From Cacajao melanocephalus (Eukaryota > Chordata > Mammalia > Primates > Pitheciidae), in the NCBI GenBank assembly GCA_963573385.1, contig CAUYLG010047084.1, positions 62,001 through 126,000 on the forward strand: 64,000 nucleotides of DNA, given 5' to 3'. Both the position numbers and the translations under genes were made by a program. Numbering within the stretch: the first letter of the stretch is position 1; every line of letters starts with the position of its first letter. A model generated the notes under the pieces. The model saw only the letters and a list, made by a program, of their open reading frames with translations, was not told where the DNA came from and searched no databases. Shown here one piece after another: positions 25,262 through 38,483 of this stretch.

Positions 25262-27160
25262 ATTAATTCAGTAAACATGTATTGATTACCTATTATGAGC
25301 CCCATATTGTGCTGGCTGGGAAGGAAATGGAAATGAAAGCTATAGCCCCTGGCTTTGAACGGCCTATAGTTTTGTGGGGGTGACAGGGAATTCTAGTTGA
25401 GTGTGATGTGTGCTGTGAGAGAGGTATGCACAGGCTGTTATGGAAACACAAGCATGGTTACTTGGCCCAGGTTTGGGAAGGTAGGTGAGGAAGTCTTTCT
25501 AAAAGAGGCTTGTGTGCATCTGGAAAGGCAAATTGAAATAGGCAAGATGAAGGGAGTAGGAGAGAGGATGTCTTACTTAGGTTAAAGTAATTAAATGAGC
25601 CAAGGCTCAGAACTAAAGAGAGAGCGTGTGTACACACATGTATGAAACTACATACATACCTACTTTTAGGGGAGTGGAAAGCAGTAGGCACCATGAGAAT
25701 GTTTGGATAATAGCAGATAGCTTGGTACGGATGCAGTAAAGAATTTAGGAATAACAGTACAAGAAACTGGAGAGGTAAACAAGGCCAGGTCATGTTTGTG
25801 TGCCATGATAAGGAGTTTGGTCTTTTCTCAAAGGCATTGAGGAATTTTAAGCAAAGAAGAGAATGTGTTTTACATGCTCCAAGTGGTAGGGAGAGTGTAG
25901 TGTAACATTCAAGGCAGAAGACCTTAGTATCCTGGATAAAGAGAATGACATGAACCTAAAGAGAAATGGATGAATTGGGGGAGATGTTAAAAACAGAAAA
26001 GTTAGTAAGACTCAGGGATTTACTGCATGGAGGAAGTGAGAGGGAGGGAAGCATCAAAGATAACGTGGGTTTCTGTGTTGGGCAACTATGTAGGTGTTCT
26101 TCACTGATACAGAAAATATTGGAAGATTGGAAGAGCATTAAGTTTGAGGTAAGGTTAAGGTAAGGAAGGGAATAAGAGCTAGATTTAAAACATGTTGAGT
26201 GTAAGATGTCCTGTGGCATATCCAAGAGGAAACGTGTACTAGGAGCTGAACATATGGATCAGGAACTCTAGAGAGAAATCCAGGTTTGGGATTGGTATAT
26301 GTGCATGTGTGTGCATATGCCTGCACACACACATATGCATGAATTGACATACATATTACCTTTGAGGGAGTGGAATAGTGGAGCAGTAGGCTTCATGAGC
26401 ATATCCACATCAGATAAGCTCATCCAAAGAAGTGTGTTGAGATTAGGAAGAGTAAAAGGAACAGAAATGAAACCCTGAAGAACACTATCACTTGAGAAAT
26501 AGGCAAAAAGAATAACCAGCTAGACATGTAGAAAACAAACCTAAGAAGTGTATGAAAGCCAAGAAATAAAAATTCAGAGAGGGAGTCACTAGTGGTAAGT
26601 GCTGCAGAGTGGTCATTTCAGATTAGCACTTCCAAACGTTTTCTGAATTTAGCAGGAGAGTGATCATTAGTAACCTTTGTGAAAGCAGACTCAGTAGAGG
26701 GGCACAGGCAGAAGGCAGGTTCCAGTGGGTGAGGGATGAATGGCAGACAGTGTGTGCCAACAATGGTCTCAGCCTGACTGTGAAAAAAACACGGAAAGAT
26801 AGCATGGGAGTTAGGTAGGTGATATTCCAGTAGGCAATAGAGAGTTGAATAGAACTTTTAAAAATGGTTAATTGCTTCTAGAACAGATTAGCAATTAGGA
26901 GACACCACCTAATTGATGAAGCCACGTTTTCGAAGAGTTTGCACTGGGTGGAACTGCGGCCCTGGAAGTTCTGGGTAAGGGGTTGGGTACAAATGCAGAT
27001 ACATTTTTTGGGTGGTGCAGATAGAGGAGATCCTCACTTGGTGGTTCCTGTTTTCTCTGTGAAATAGGAGGCTGGCCTGCCTGCCAGCAGTGAGGAGGAA
27101 GGTAGTGATGTAGGGCTATAGGAGAGAAGAGAAAGGTGAAATATGTGCTGTGAATCATGA
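25262..27160 (-). mobile_element. long L2 LINE, antisense, diverged and gapped
   Basis: The + strand follows reverse-complement L2 for nearly 1.9 kb: 'attcagtaaacatgtattgattacc' at the 3' terminus, 'gccatgataaggagtttggtctttt', 'ggatttactgcatggaggaag', 'aaacatgttgagtgtaagatgtcc', 'aatccaggtttggga' and 'gaaaccctgaagaacac'. Insertions (CA-rich stretches near 25628 and 26300) and gaps interrupt it. No L2 coding frame survives. Confidence 0.75.
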
Positions 27161-27959
27161 GCTGGGAAGGCCTACTGGGAAAATGAGCTTCTTGGACAGC
27201 TTACAGTTAGAGTTCATGAATTTCTGTAAGCCAACTTTAAAACAGTTTTTTTTAAAAAAAACAGCCTTTTTTGTTTCAAAACCAGTATTAAATAGAATCC
27301 TGCATTGAACGCACTATTTCTTGCCTGGTTCCTTTCCTGAAATGCTTCTCTTTCCTTTTTCCACCGCGCCCCCACTCTAGTTGGCTAGTATAGAGGATTT
27401 TTCCAGCTTCAGACAAACCACTTTTCCAAGAATACATGGAACAGATTACAGAAGCAAGTAACAGCCTGCTTACTTCCCCTTCTGCACTTGCATATACGTT
27501 CAGCTGGAGTTCTGAAAAGAGGAAGTCGGGAGAACATTTTTTTTTCTTTTTTAAAAAAAGGTTGGAAAAGCAGGGAGCACAAGCAGGTGGAAATATTGAA
27601 GGAAAGAGAAAGAAGAGAAAATGGAACAAATACTGAAAAAAAAATCATGAGCCAGAAGGTAAACCAAAATGATGTCAGAGACTAGGAAAGGGAACAGAGA
27701 AAATAATCTGCTTTCTAACCTCTTAAGTTTGCTACTGAAATACAGCATTCTTGAACTGCAGCCCTGACTTCTAGGGGAAGCTAATACTCAGGCCACGTAG
27801 AGATAGAAATCTTCTTTGAATTTATCTTCTCCCACCTAATTTCTGTATCAGTGACAAGGTGTCCTGGGTTTTTGTTTCCTTCTTTGACCTAACCCCTCAG
27901 TTTTAAAATCAAGTCTGAGTGCCTAGAGTATCTGAGAAAGAAAGGGACCAGATCCAGTG
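27161..27959. other. unique DNA with an A-rich and purine-rich stretch
   Basis: A 'ttttttttaaaaaaaa' palindrome lies at 27246-27261, and a purine-rich stretch runs about 27560-27660. ORFs there are low-complexity chance frames. Confidence 0.45.
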
Positions 27960-28065
27960 CCATTCAAAAACATTTAGTGAGTACTTTGTATGTGTAGGTG
28001 CTGTTCTGGGTACTGGGAACTTGGTGAAAAATAGGAAGCAGTCTTTGCTATTGAGCAGTCTTTGC
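27960..28065 (-). mobile_element. L2 3' fragment, antisense
   Basis: 'attcaaaaacatttagtgagtac', 'aggtgctgttctgggtactggga' and 'ttggtgaaaaatag' follow the reverse-complement L2 terminus. The word 'gcagtctttgct' is repeated at its edge. Confidence 0.65.
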
Positions 28066-30014
28066 TGTTGCCATATGATTTCTCCCAAGTGAAAGGAGAC
28101 TGTTTCTTAGGAATTACACAGATGCAAGGCACCAACTCTGGCTTTTAATAGCTAGACAGGCATTTATTAGTGACTAGCTTCTTATAAAAAAAATAGAAAG
28201 CTTAAGTGCTGCCTTAACTGTGCCATAGCTTATATCACCTTCTGCTAACCTTTGTCCCCTAATGCTTCTAACTCAGATTTGCCCCTCCAACTCACCCCAC
28301 AGTCAAGAAGCTGATGTAATGCAAGCAGATACCAGCTGAAGCCAGAATAGAATGGATAGTTATCTGGGGAGATAAAGTGACAGTGTTGCTTGTTCAGGCT
28401 ATTGTTCAAAGAAGCTTGTCTTTTATTTATAGACATTAGAATTTAAAGGCATAGATAGCCAGAGCTTGATATTACCTCTTCTTTCTATAACTTGTTTCCT
28501 AGATATATGCTTGATATAGCTACCTTCTTTGCATATAAATTGAATGTGTTAGAAGGGTGTTTTATACCTGGTTTCATGTTCTTTTAATAGGTTCTATTGC
28601 TGTTTTAGTTAAGGCTGGTTTCTAAATTTTAATGCATCAATATTTTGCTTTTATAGCATACTATTTTAATGCTATTTATCTGAGGCATAGGTTGCAGGGA
28701 AAAAAGGAGGTTTTAAAAGAAGCCAAATATAGATGACTTTCATATTAATAAAATATTCATAATTTAGTTGGATATAGCTAAGTAGATGAGGTCTCCAATT
28801 GTTAGTGCGTCTGCAAAGTTGGCACCTCCTAATAGATTTCATGGTGATTACTGGAATTTTGTGCCAGGAAAAATGTAGTTGTCTGTTCTTAAACCTGAAT
28901 TTCCTTGCTTTCAAACACCCAAGAGTGAGGTTCACAAGAATGCCACGAACCTTCTGTTGCTCTGGGGAAGTGACTTAATTTTCCAACCCTTTACTGAGAA
29001 GTGTTATATGCCTTGTATTCTTGGAGTGTGTTTTCCTAAGCTCTGAGAAGATTTTTAGGATTGAACCTCATGAATTTTTATACCCCTCTGCAAGAAAGGG
29101 AGGAAGAGTACCTGTAAACCTCTTTGAATTATTTGAAATAAAGATAATAGAATGTAAGGAATGAAAATAAATTTGGCCAGTCAATTTTTTTTAACAGGTT
29201 AACTGATGAACAAGAAATAATTTTTATACAAACATATGAAAACAGCTAATAACGGTAAACTTTATTTGTTGTAATGATATAAATAAGAAAATTAATTTTC
29301 TTTGTAAGATTAAAAACATCTAATATGGTATACTCATATTTAAACTAAGTAAGGGCAAATACTAATTTGAAAAAGAAGTATTAAAGCTAGATTTAAGAAG
29401 AAACTATACTCTGAAACATTATGATAGCAGCATTTCTGTGAACAGGATTAATCACAAAAATAACAAATATGCTTTATGAACTTAGGATTTGAAGTAATTT
29501 TCTAAAATTTGGCTATTAACCAAAAGGTTAATTGAGTCTTTTCTTTTTGTTCTATTGTGGTTAACATACTAATTCTTCCCATTAAAGACCCATTTTATTA
29601 TGCAAATGAAAAAAATCACAAGACTTTGTGTCTAAGAGAGAGCTGCTTTTTGCAGGGGAACTCATGCACCTGTTTAAAACCCCCAGCCCCCACCACTGCT
29701 TCCATTGGCTGCCGGACTTAGTGAGCAGGTTTAGCGGCTGTGGAGTCCTTGAATTTTGACTCACATTTTCTTTGTGACTTACTCTTGTTTGGCTTATATT
29801 TCTCCCCTTCCAGCTCTCAGCATGCCAACAGCAGCTGCATCATGGCACTCACCCTGCTGCCAAGAGGGCAGGCAGCCTCCTTGGAGACTGTAACGTTGCA
29901 TTATAGCCACCAGTTAAGGGTTAGATGCTGGAGTAATACATACACCACAGCTGAAATTCACATCATTCTGGGAGGCATTTGGTGGAACACTTTGCCCATC
30001 ATGTTTTTAAACTA
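28066..30014. other. unique DNA, nothing recognised
   Basis: About 1.9 kb without a recognised element. The subregion 29640-29960 has higher G+C and no repeat signature. The 87-codon minus ORF at 28672-28935 has no family I know. Confidence 0.45.
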
Positions 30015-30200
30015 ATTTTTAAAAACTTAATTATGAGAAATTTTCAAGCTTATGCAAAGGTGGAAAGAATACTATAGTGCATTCCCACGTACCTTCCTGT
30101 CTGTTTCAATAATTACCAACTCACAGGCAATCTTGTTTCACTGTCCATGGTGTTTTTCCCATGATCTTCTCCAGACTCCTGGTAGATTCATTTCCAGGGA
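30015..30200 (-). mobile_element. old L1M fragment, antisense
   Basis: 'attatgagaaattttcaagcttatgcaaaggtggaaagaatactatag' followed by 'attcccacgtacc' has the form of the old L1 segment seen more fully at 42400. Confidence 0.5.
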
Positions 30201-30469
30201 TAAATATATCTTAAATTAGAGTTGCTTTTCCATCCTTCTGCAGCCTGTCTGTATGATCTGTCACCTTAATGATTTTCTCAGTCCTTTCTTCTTTAAAGTA
30301 CAAAATATTAGCATATTTTTGCTCTTAAATTAAGCCAATATATGCTACTTTAGTAACGGTTATATTTTCTAATACTGTACCTTAAAATTTTTGAAGCACT
30401 GTTCATTCAGCCAGTTATTCTGTCCAAAACATGTCTGAAACGTGCAGGATCTGGGAATATAGAACTTTA

Positions 30470-30690
30470 ATGGTCATTGGGTTTGATGATCAGTTTCACC
30501 ACTGACAAACTGTACAACCTGGGACAACTTTCTTAACCTCTCTGTGCCTCAGTGTCCTCTTGTCTTTACTAAGGGACTAATAGGAGCACACACCCTATAA
30601 GGCTGTTGTAAGACTTAAATGAGCGAATACGTTTAAACAGCTTAGATACAGCCTGACACAAAGTGTTCCATATATGCTAGTTGCTGTCTT
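30470..30690 (+). mobile_element. MIR SINE, sense
   Basis: Nearly complete core: 'cagtttcaccactgacaaactgtacaacctgggacaa', 'ttaacctctctgtgcctcag', 'aaggctgttgtaagacttaaatga' and 'cagcctgacacaaagtg'. Confidence 0.9.
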
Positions 30691-30983
30691 GTCATCATTG
30701 CCATCCTAGTTGTCTTCATCATCTTCTTCTTTTGTCCCTCTTCACTTATTTTGCATAACAGTGGGCTGAGTCTCAGATGGGTAAAACAACCCCCTTCAGG
30801 TCAGATGGTAGTTTTATGAGGATAACTTGAACAAGAAAACACGTCTCAATTTTTTTTATTGTACTAGATATAGTTTGATACATTCTTGTCCTCAAGGAAT
30901 TACGTTCTCACAAATAACAATGATTTGTCAAAAAAAGAGGATTAATAAAAATATGAACAAGGGAATAAATATAGCTGCTAGAG

Positions 30984-31170
30984 AGTTAAGCCTTAGAAGC
31001 TGAGGAAGAGAGAGACCCTCAGCTGCTGGGGAGTCCTTGCCACACTCAATCTGCCACCACGTCAAGAATCTTCCCTCCTCAGTTCCACACATACCTCCTG
31101 AAGAGGAAGGGGCCTTCATGTGCCATCAATAAAGCCTGCTCTACTCAGCCAAAAAAAAAAAAAAAAAAAA
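30984..31170 (+). pseudogene. GAPDHP: 5'-truncated GAPDH processed pseudogene (3' UTR fragment)
   Basis: The stretch from 'gaggaagagagagaccctca' (31002) through 'ctgctggggagtcc', 'tgccacactca', 'ccaccac', 'ttccctcctca' and 'cctgaagaggaaggggcct' to 'gtgccatcaataaagc' follows the 3' UTR of glyceraldehyde-3-phosphate dehydrogenase mRNA. It ends at an AATAAA (31128-31133) and a 20-A tract (31151-31170), the mark of an L1-mediated mRNA insertion. Only about the last 165 nt of the message are present; the bases at 30984-31001 may derive from the stop-codon region. There is no coding sequence, so no protein is possible. I do not see a convincing target-site duplication. The symbol is generic, since the particular pseudogene number is unknown. 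Confidence 0.85.
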
Positions 31171-32137
31171 GAAGTTGTGTGTTTAGAAAGCAAAATGCTA
31201 CAGGTAATATACAGACATACTTCAAAGATATTTCGGGTTCAGTTCTACACCACTGCAATAAAGTGAATATTGCATTAAAGCGAGTCAGATAAATTTTTTT
31301 GTTTCCCATTACATATAAAAGTTATGCTTACACTATATTTTCATCTATTAAGTGTGCAATAGCACTATATCTAAACAAATGTGTATGCTTTAATTAAAAG
31401 AACTTTATTGCTAAAAACAAAAAATGCTAACAATCATCTGAGCCTTCAGCAACTTGGAATCTTTTTGCTGGTGTAGGATCTTTCCTCAATGTTGATAGCA
31501 GCTGATGATGAGGGTGGTGTGCTTAAGGCCAAGGAAGATGTGGCAATTTCTTAAAATAAAACAGTAATGAAGTTTGCCACATCAATTGACTCACAAAAGA
31601 TTTCTCTGTAGCATGCTGTACTGTTTGATAGCATTCTACCCACAGTAGGACTTACTTCAAAATTGAAGTCAGTCCTCCCACCTTTGCTGCTGCTTTACTA
31701 AACTTATGTAGTACTCTAAATCCTTTGTTGTCATTTCAACAATCATCACAGCCTCTTTACCAAGAGTAGATTCCATCTCAAGAAATCACTTACTTTGCTC
31801 ATCCATGAGAAGCAACTCCTCATCCATTCATGTTTGATCATGAGATTGCAGCAATTCAGTCATATCTTCATGTTCTACTTCTAATTCTAGTTCTCTTGCT
31901 ATTTTCTTCAAATCTGTAGTTAATTCCTCCAGTAAAGTCTTGTACCCCCAAAATTATACATGAAGGTTGGAATCAAGTTCTTCCAAACTCCTGTTAAATG
32001 ATAGTTTGATCTCCTCTGATGAATAACAGATTTTCTTAATGGCATCTAGAATGATGACTCCTTTCTAGAAGGTTTTCAATTTACTTTGCCCAGATCCGTC
32101 AGAGGAATCACTGTCTATGGCAGCTAGAGCCTTATGA

Positions 32138-32488
<351 letters not shown>

Positions 32489-33509
32489 CCCCGTCCCCGC
32501 CCCCCCTGCCGCCCTTTGAAAGTTTGAAGGTAGGCATTGACTTCTCTGTAGCTATGAAAATTCTAGATGACATCATATTCCACTATAAAGGTATTTTGTC
32601 TATATTGAGAATCTTTGATTTAGTGTAGCCACTTTCTCCAGTTACCTTAGGTAGATCTTCTGGATAACTTGCTGAGGCTTCTGTATCAGCATTTGCTACT
32701 TCACCTTGCGCTTTTGTTATAGAGATGGCTTTTTTCTTTAAACCACATGAACCAACCTCTGCTAGCTTCAAACTTTTCTTCCATGGCAGCCTTACCTTTC
32801 TCAGCCTTCAGAGAATTGAAGAGAGTTAAGGCTTAAGGCCTTTTTCTGGATTAGACTTCTGCTTAAGGGAATGTTGTGACTGATTTGATCTTTTATTCAC
32901 TCCACTCAAACTTTCTCCATTTCAGTTATAAGGCTGTTTTGCTTTATCATTCCTGTGTTCACTGGAGTAGCATTTTTCCTTTCCTTCAAGAACTTTCTCT
33001 TGGCAGTCACAACTTGGCCGTTTGGCACAAGAGGCTTAGCTTTTGGCCTGTCTTGACTTTCAACATGCCTTTCTCACTAAGTTTAACTGTATCCAGCTTT
33101 TGATTTAAAGTGAGAGTGATATGACTCTTCCTTTCACTTGGACACATAGAGGCCATTGTAGGGTTACTAATTGGCCTAATTTCAATATTGTTGTGTCTTA
33201 GGGTGACAGAATACCTTGAAATGTCTCAGGGAGGTAGATAGGGGAATGGCCAACTAGTTGGTGGAACGGTCAGAACACACACAGCATTTATCAGTTAAAT
33301 TTGTCATCTTACATGGGGATAGTTCCTGGCATTCTAAAACAAATAAAATAATAGCATCAAAGATCACTGATGATGCCTTACCAAAGCAGATACAATAATC
33401 AAAAATGTGAAATATTGTGGGAATTATAATGTGACGTAGACATACAAAGTGAGCACATGCTGTTGGATAAATGGCTCCAATAGACTTACTTGATGCAGGG
33501 TTGCCACAA

Positions 33510-33568
33510 ACCTTCAATTTGTAAAAAAAAACCTTCAATTTGTAAAAAAAAAAAAAAAAAAAAAAAAG
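33510..33568. repeat. 19-bp tandem duplication plus A-tract in Tigger1 terminal region
   Basis: The words accttcaatttgtaaaaaa occur back to back, and the second copy runs into about 23 A. Tigger1 itself has only one copy followed by a short A-run. Confidence 0.85.
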
Positions 33569-33622
33569 CAGTATCTATGACGCACCATAAAGCAGAGGGC
33601 AATAAAACGGTGTATGCCTATA

Positions 33623-33904
33623 CCTCCCGCTTTAGTGGAGAAGGTGGGATGTCAGGAATGCTTTTGTTTCAGAGTTTCATTAGCCAAATCATCTCCTTTC
33701 TTAAACATTCCGTACACAAACGAAAAAGAGAAGAAAGCTTGAGTATGACATGAGACTTACCAGATCTAGGGAACATTTATATATGAGAGTAAGAGTGAAA
33801 GGAAGAAAAAAAAGGAAAGGGAAAAGTTTTATTTGAACTACCAGTGAGTGTCAAGAGATGAATGGATTCTAAACTTCATCTAAAGCCAAATGGGATCCGG
33901 CATT
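33623..33904. other. unique DNA, nothing recognised
   Basis: An A/G-rich patch (33790-33830) is the only noticeable feature. Confidence 0.4.
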
Positions 33905-34165
33905 TCTAAAATGTTATTTATTCACTTACTTTAACATGTGCCAAGCACTGTTCTGCTTACTTATAACTTCATTTAATCCTTGCATTTAACAATCCTATGA
34001 AATAGTTAACTATTATCAGTCTCATAATACAGCTAAGGAAACTGAGAACAGATAATTTAAATAATTTGCCCAAGGCCATTTGCTCCTTAATAAACAAGAG
34101 ACCTGGGATTTATACCAAGCAGCATGGTTCTGGAATCTGTGCTCCTAACCACTTTGTTCTCCTGC
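33905..34165 (-). mobile_element. MIR SINE, antisense, nearly complete
   Basis: 'gccaagcactgttctgcttactta', 'tcatttaatccttgcat', 'cagctaaggaaactgag', 'atttgcccaaggcca' and 'gacctgggatttata..tgtgctcctaaccacttt' give the full reverse-complement order. Confidence 0.88.
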
Positions 34166-34799
34166 TCACAGCTGATCAAAGCCCTGGTGCATATGGAATC
34201 TTGAGGTTTTATGGTGCACCCAAATGTTGCTTCCTTTTCCATTTTTCTATATAAATCAGTATAGGGAAGCCCTTTAAATAGACTAGAGTGGTGTTGTCAT
34301 TACTCACACCTGCACTGTTGTCTGACCCAAGGATACTTAGTGTTGTGAGTCCCAATTCGACTTCAGGAGACAGGATCTGCCCACTGCAGACATACATCTT
34401 TATAACAAGCTTTATCATAACAGAGTATGACTACATTTGTTAGTTGCAGTCCTAAAACAGTACTGTGGTATTATTTTCACATGAAATTATAAGACAGCTC
34501 TTATAGGCATGCACTTTTTAACTTTATTAATTCAAGGTCATTCACTAAAAAATATTTCTTGATGGCCCCTGTTTTAGGTGTTGGAGATATTTTGTGACAA
34601 GTTCTTTCTCTATAAATTCTCTATGGATTTTTCCTTTCTTATGAGCTCCTTCTTATAAATCATCATTATTTCTCCCAACTTAAAAAGAAAACAAAAATCA
34701 AAAGAAACTTTTCTTGACTGCACATCCTTTTTTAACTACTGGCCCATATATCTTTCTCCATTTACATCATAACACCTACGAAATATTGTCTAATTTTCT
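34166..34799. other. mostly unique DNA with a small L2 3' fragment
   Basis: 34533-34605 ('ttcactaaaaaatatttcttgatggcccctgttttaggtgttggagat') looks like a diverged reverse-complement L2 terminus. The rest is unrecognised. Confidence 0.45.
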
Positions 34800-35230
34800 C
34801 TTCGCTTTCTCCACCAGATCTCATCCAGCTCTAGATTCAAATTACATCCCCGTGCCTACTAACAGCTGCACCTGATGTCTGCTAGGTACTGAAATTTCCA
34901 AAACTGAACTCTTGATCTTTCCACCCATATCTGCTCTCTGGTACTCTTTCCCATCCCTATAAGTGGTGATTCCATCTGTCTCATTGCTCAGGCCAAGAAC
35001 TTTGGCTTTACCCTTGACTATGCTTTTGTTCTCATACCCCCACCATCCATTCTATCTATCTAAAACCCAACCGTTTCATCTCACCTTTGCTATCCCTGCT
35101 CTAATCCACTTTATAGTAATCTCTCATTCCCAGCTATCTTCCCACTTCCTTCCCTGGCCACCCCACCTCTGCTATCTGCTGTCAACCCAGCAACCAGGGT
35201 GACGCTTTTAAAACATCAGTCAGAGAACAA
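34800..35230 (+). mobile_element. L2 LINE ORF2/3' region, sense
   Basis: 'ctgaaatttccaaaactgaactcttgatctttcc', 'gctcaggccaagaactttggctttacccttgact', 'ccaaccgtttcatctcacctttgct' and 'agcaaccagggtgacgcttttaaaacatcagtcag' follow L2 order closely. Many substitutions; no frame. Confidence 0.88.
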
Positions 35231-35357
35231 TATATTCTTCAATATATTTTTCATCTAACATGAAACAATGTGGATTTCATCCACATAATTTTGAGTGAAA
35301 GAAGCCAGAAGCAAGAGTTTGTGCTGTATGATTACATTTATTTAAAATACAAAACAA

Positions 35358-35953
<596 letters not shown>

Positions 35954-36044
35954 TTAGGAGGTAACCTTTTCTGTGTGTATTTTATACTTTAATAAAAAGT
36001 TTTATAAAATTATTTCTCATACAGAAAATCATTCTTCTCCTTTA

Positions 36045-36640
<596 letters not shown>

Positions 36641-36659
36641 GCTGATTTGAGTTAGGTTT

Positions 36660-37335
36660 ACTGCACTGATCTAGGCATGTGGGATACAGCAGTGAACATA
36701 AGCTACGAAAGCTCCTTTACTGGACCCAGTGGCTTATACCTGTAATACCAGCATTTTGGGAGGCTGAGGCAGGCAGATTGCTTGAGCCCAGGAGTTCAGG
36801 ACCAGCCTGGACAACATAGTGAAATCCTGTCTGTACAAAAAAATACAAAAATTAGCCAAGCATGGTGGCATGCTCCTATAGTGCCAGCTACTTGGGAGGC
36901 TGAGGCAAGGAGGGTCACTTGAGCCTGGTATGCAGAGGGTACAGTAAGCTGGGATCACGCCACTGTACCCCAGCCTGGGTGACAGAGTGAGACTCCCATC
37001 TCAAAAAAATAACAAACAAAAAAACACATAAAAGTAAGTTTCATGTAAGTGAGAAAAGGCCTCATTGAGACGGCATCTGGGCTAGCATTTGGAGGGAGGT
37101 AAGGGAAATAGCCCTGTGTATGTCTGGGAGAAGAGTGTCCTGGGCAGAGGGAATGGAAAGAGGCGCTGAGGCAGAAGCAGGCTGGGTGTGCACAAGCAAG
37201 CACTTGTACTAGCAAGGAGACAGTGGGACTGAAGAGGAATAGGCCAGGGCACACTAGCTGGAGACGAAGTCAGAGGCACACCTGGAGCCAGATGGTGAAG
37301 AAGCTAGTAGGCCTCTGTAAAGACTTGGTAATTTT
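36660..37335 (-). mobile_element. L2 LINE, antisense, split by an Alu
   Basis: Left part 36660-36719 has 'gcactgatctaggcatgtgggatacagcagtgaacata'. The right part resumes at 37026 with 'aaaaggcctcattgagacgg', 'gtcctgggcagagggaatggaaagaggcgctgaggcagaag' and 'agcctg'-type blocks to 'ggtaattttattctgcctgag'. The order is that of reverse-complement L2. Confidence 0.85.
36720..37025 (+). mobile_element. Alu SINE, AluJ-like, sense
   Basis: Full dimer with many substitutions, including a degenerate start (ctggacccagtggcttatacc) and 'tttgagcc'-type J diagnostics in the left arm. The tail is 'aaaaaaataacaaacaaaaaaac'. Confidence 0.95.
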
Positions 37336-38225
37336 ATTCTGCCTGAGATTGACAGGCAGGGTGGGGTCGTTTTTTGTCCAGGCTGGTTTGAGTTGGGTTT
37401 CAGGTGCTCATAGTGGCAGGCCATTCATCTTCATTGCTGTAAATAGATTTCAATTTATTATCCATTCTTCTCTTGATTGATATTTAGGTGATTTGCAAGA
37501 GATAATTAATCATAAAGAAACTGAACAAGATATATCCTTTCTTAAAAAAGCATTGGATAACTTTTGTGACATAGCAGGTTAGTTCCAATGAAAGTCAGGC
37601 AGTCAATCAATACTCATGGTATACATTAGAGATAAATTATGAGTATGTATATATTAGTGTTAAACAGTAAAGTATACAAGGTTGAAAATACAAAGATATG
37701 CCCGATAGCTTGCTTGCCTTCAAGGACTCTAGAATCTAGTTGGAGATAAGATATATATGCCTATCGAACAGCAACTAGAAAGGACACATATAGGCAATAC
37801 CAAATAACGTACTAGGCAATTTGCCCCATAAGCATTCTGAAATGGGCAAGATCACTTTGAACTCCAGTGATACAAGATTTTATGGGGCAGCTGGGAATTT
37901 CACAGAGCCTGAAAACGCACATAAGATTTGGAAAAGTGGAGACAGACTTTGCAGACATTATCTGAGCTAGGGAAATAACAAGAAGGCCAGTTTGTATTTA
38001 AGGGGTCTGTGGGTGGTCAGTCTGAGTTAAAGTTTAGCAGCATTTTAAAGCCTAACAAGATTTGGATGAATGTCATTCTAAAGGAAAGTAAATAGCTGCA
38101 TTCAAATCTGGGAATATTTATATAGTCCACATTTCTCAATAATTTTGATGTATTAATGCCACATTTACCGTGACTAAACCTCAAAGTTCACAAGGTCTAA
38201 ATGTTTTAAATATATGTATTTTTAG
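37336..38225. other. 3' part of the last UMAD1 intron, mostly unrecognised
   Basis: Contains a possible short antisense L1 3' piece (37450-37500, 'ttatccattcttctcttgattgatatttagg') and otherwise unique sequence. The polypyrimidine-poor acceptor 'ttttaaatatatgtatttttag' ends at 38225. Confidence 0.5.

Positions 38226-38483
<258 letters not shown>

Noticed and set aside
32583..32771. Transposase-like minus ORF
   Set aside because: It is a Tigger1 transposase fragment of 62 codons with no intact start context and no catalytic region, so it is not annotated as a gene.
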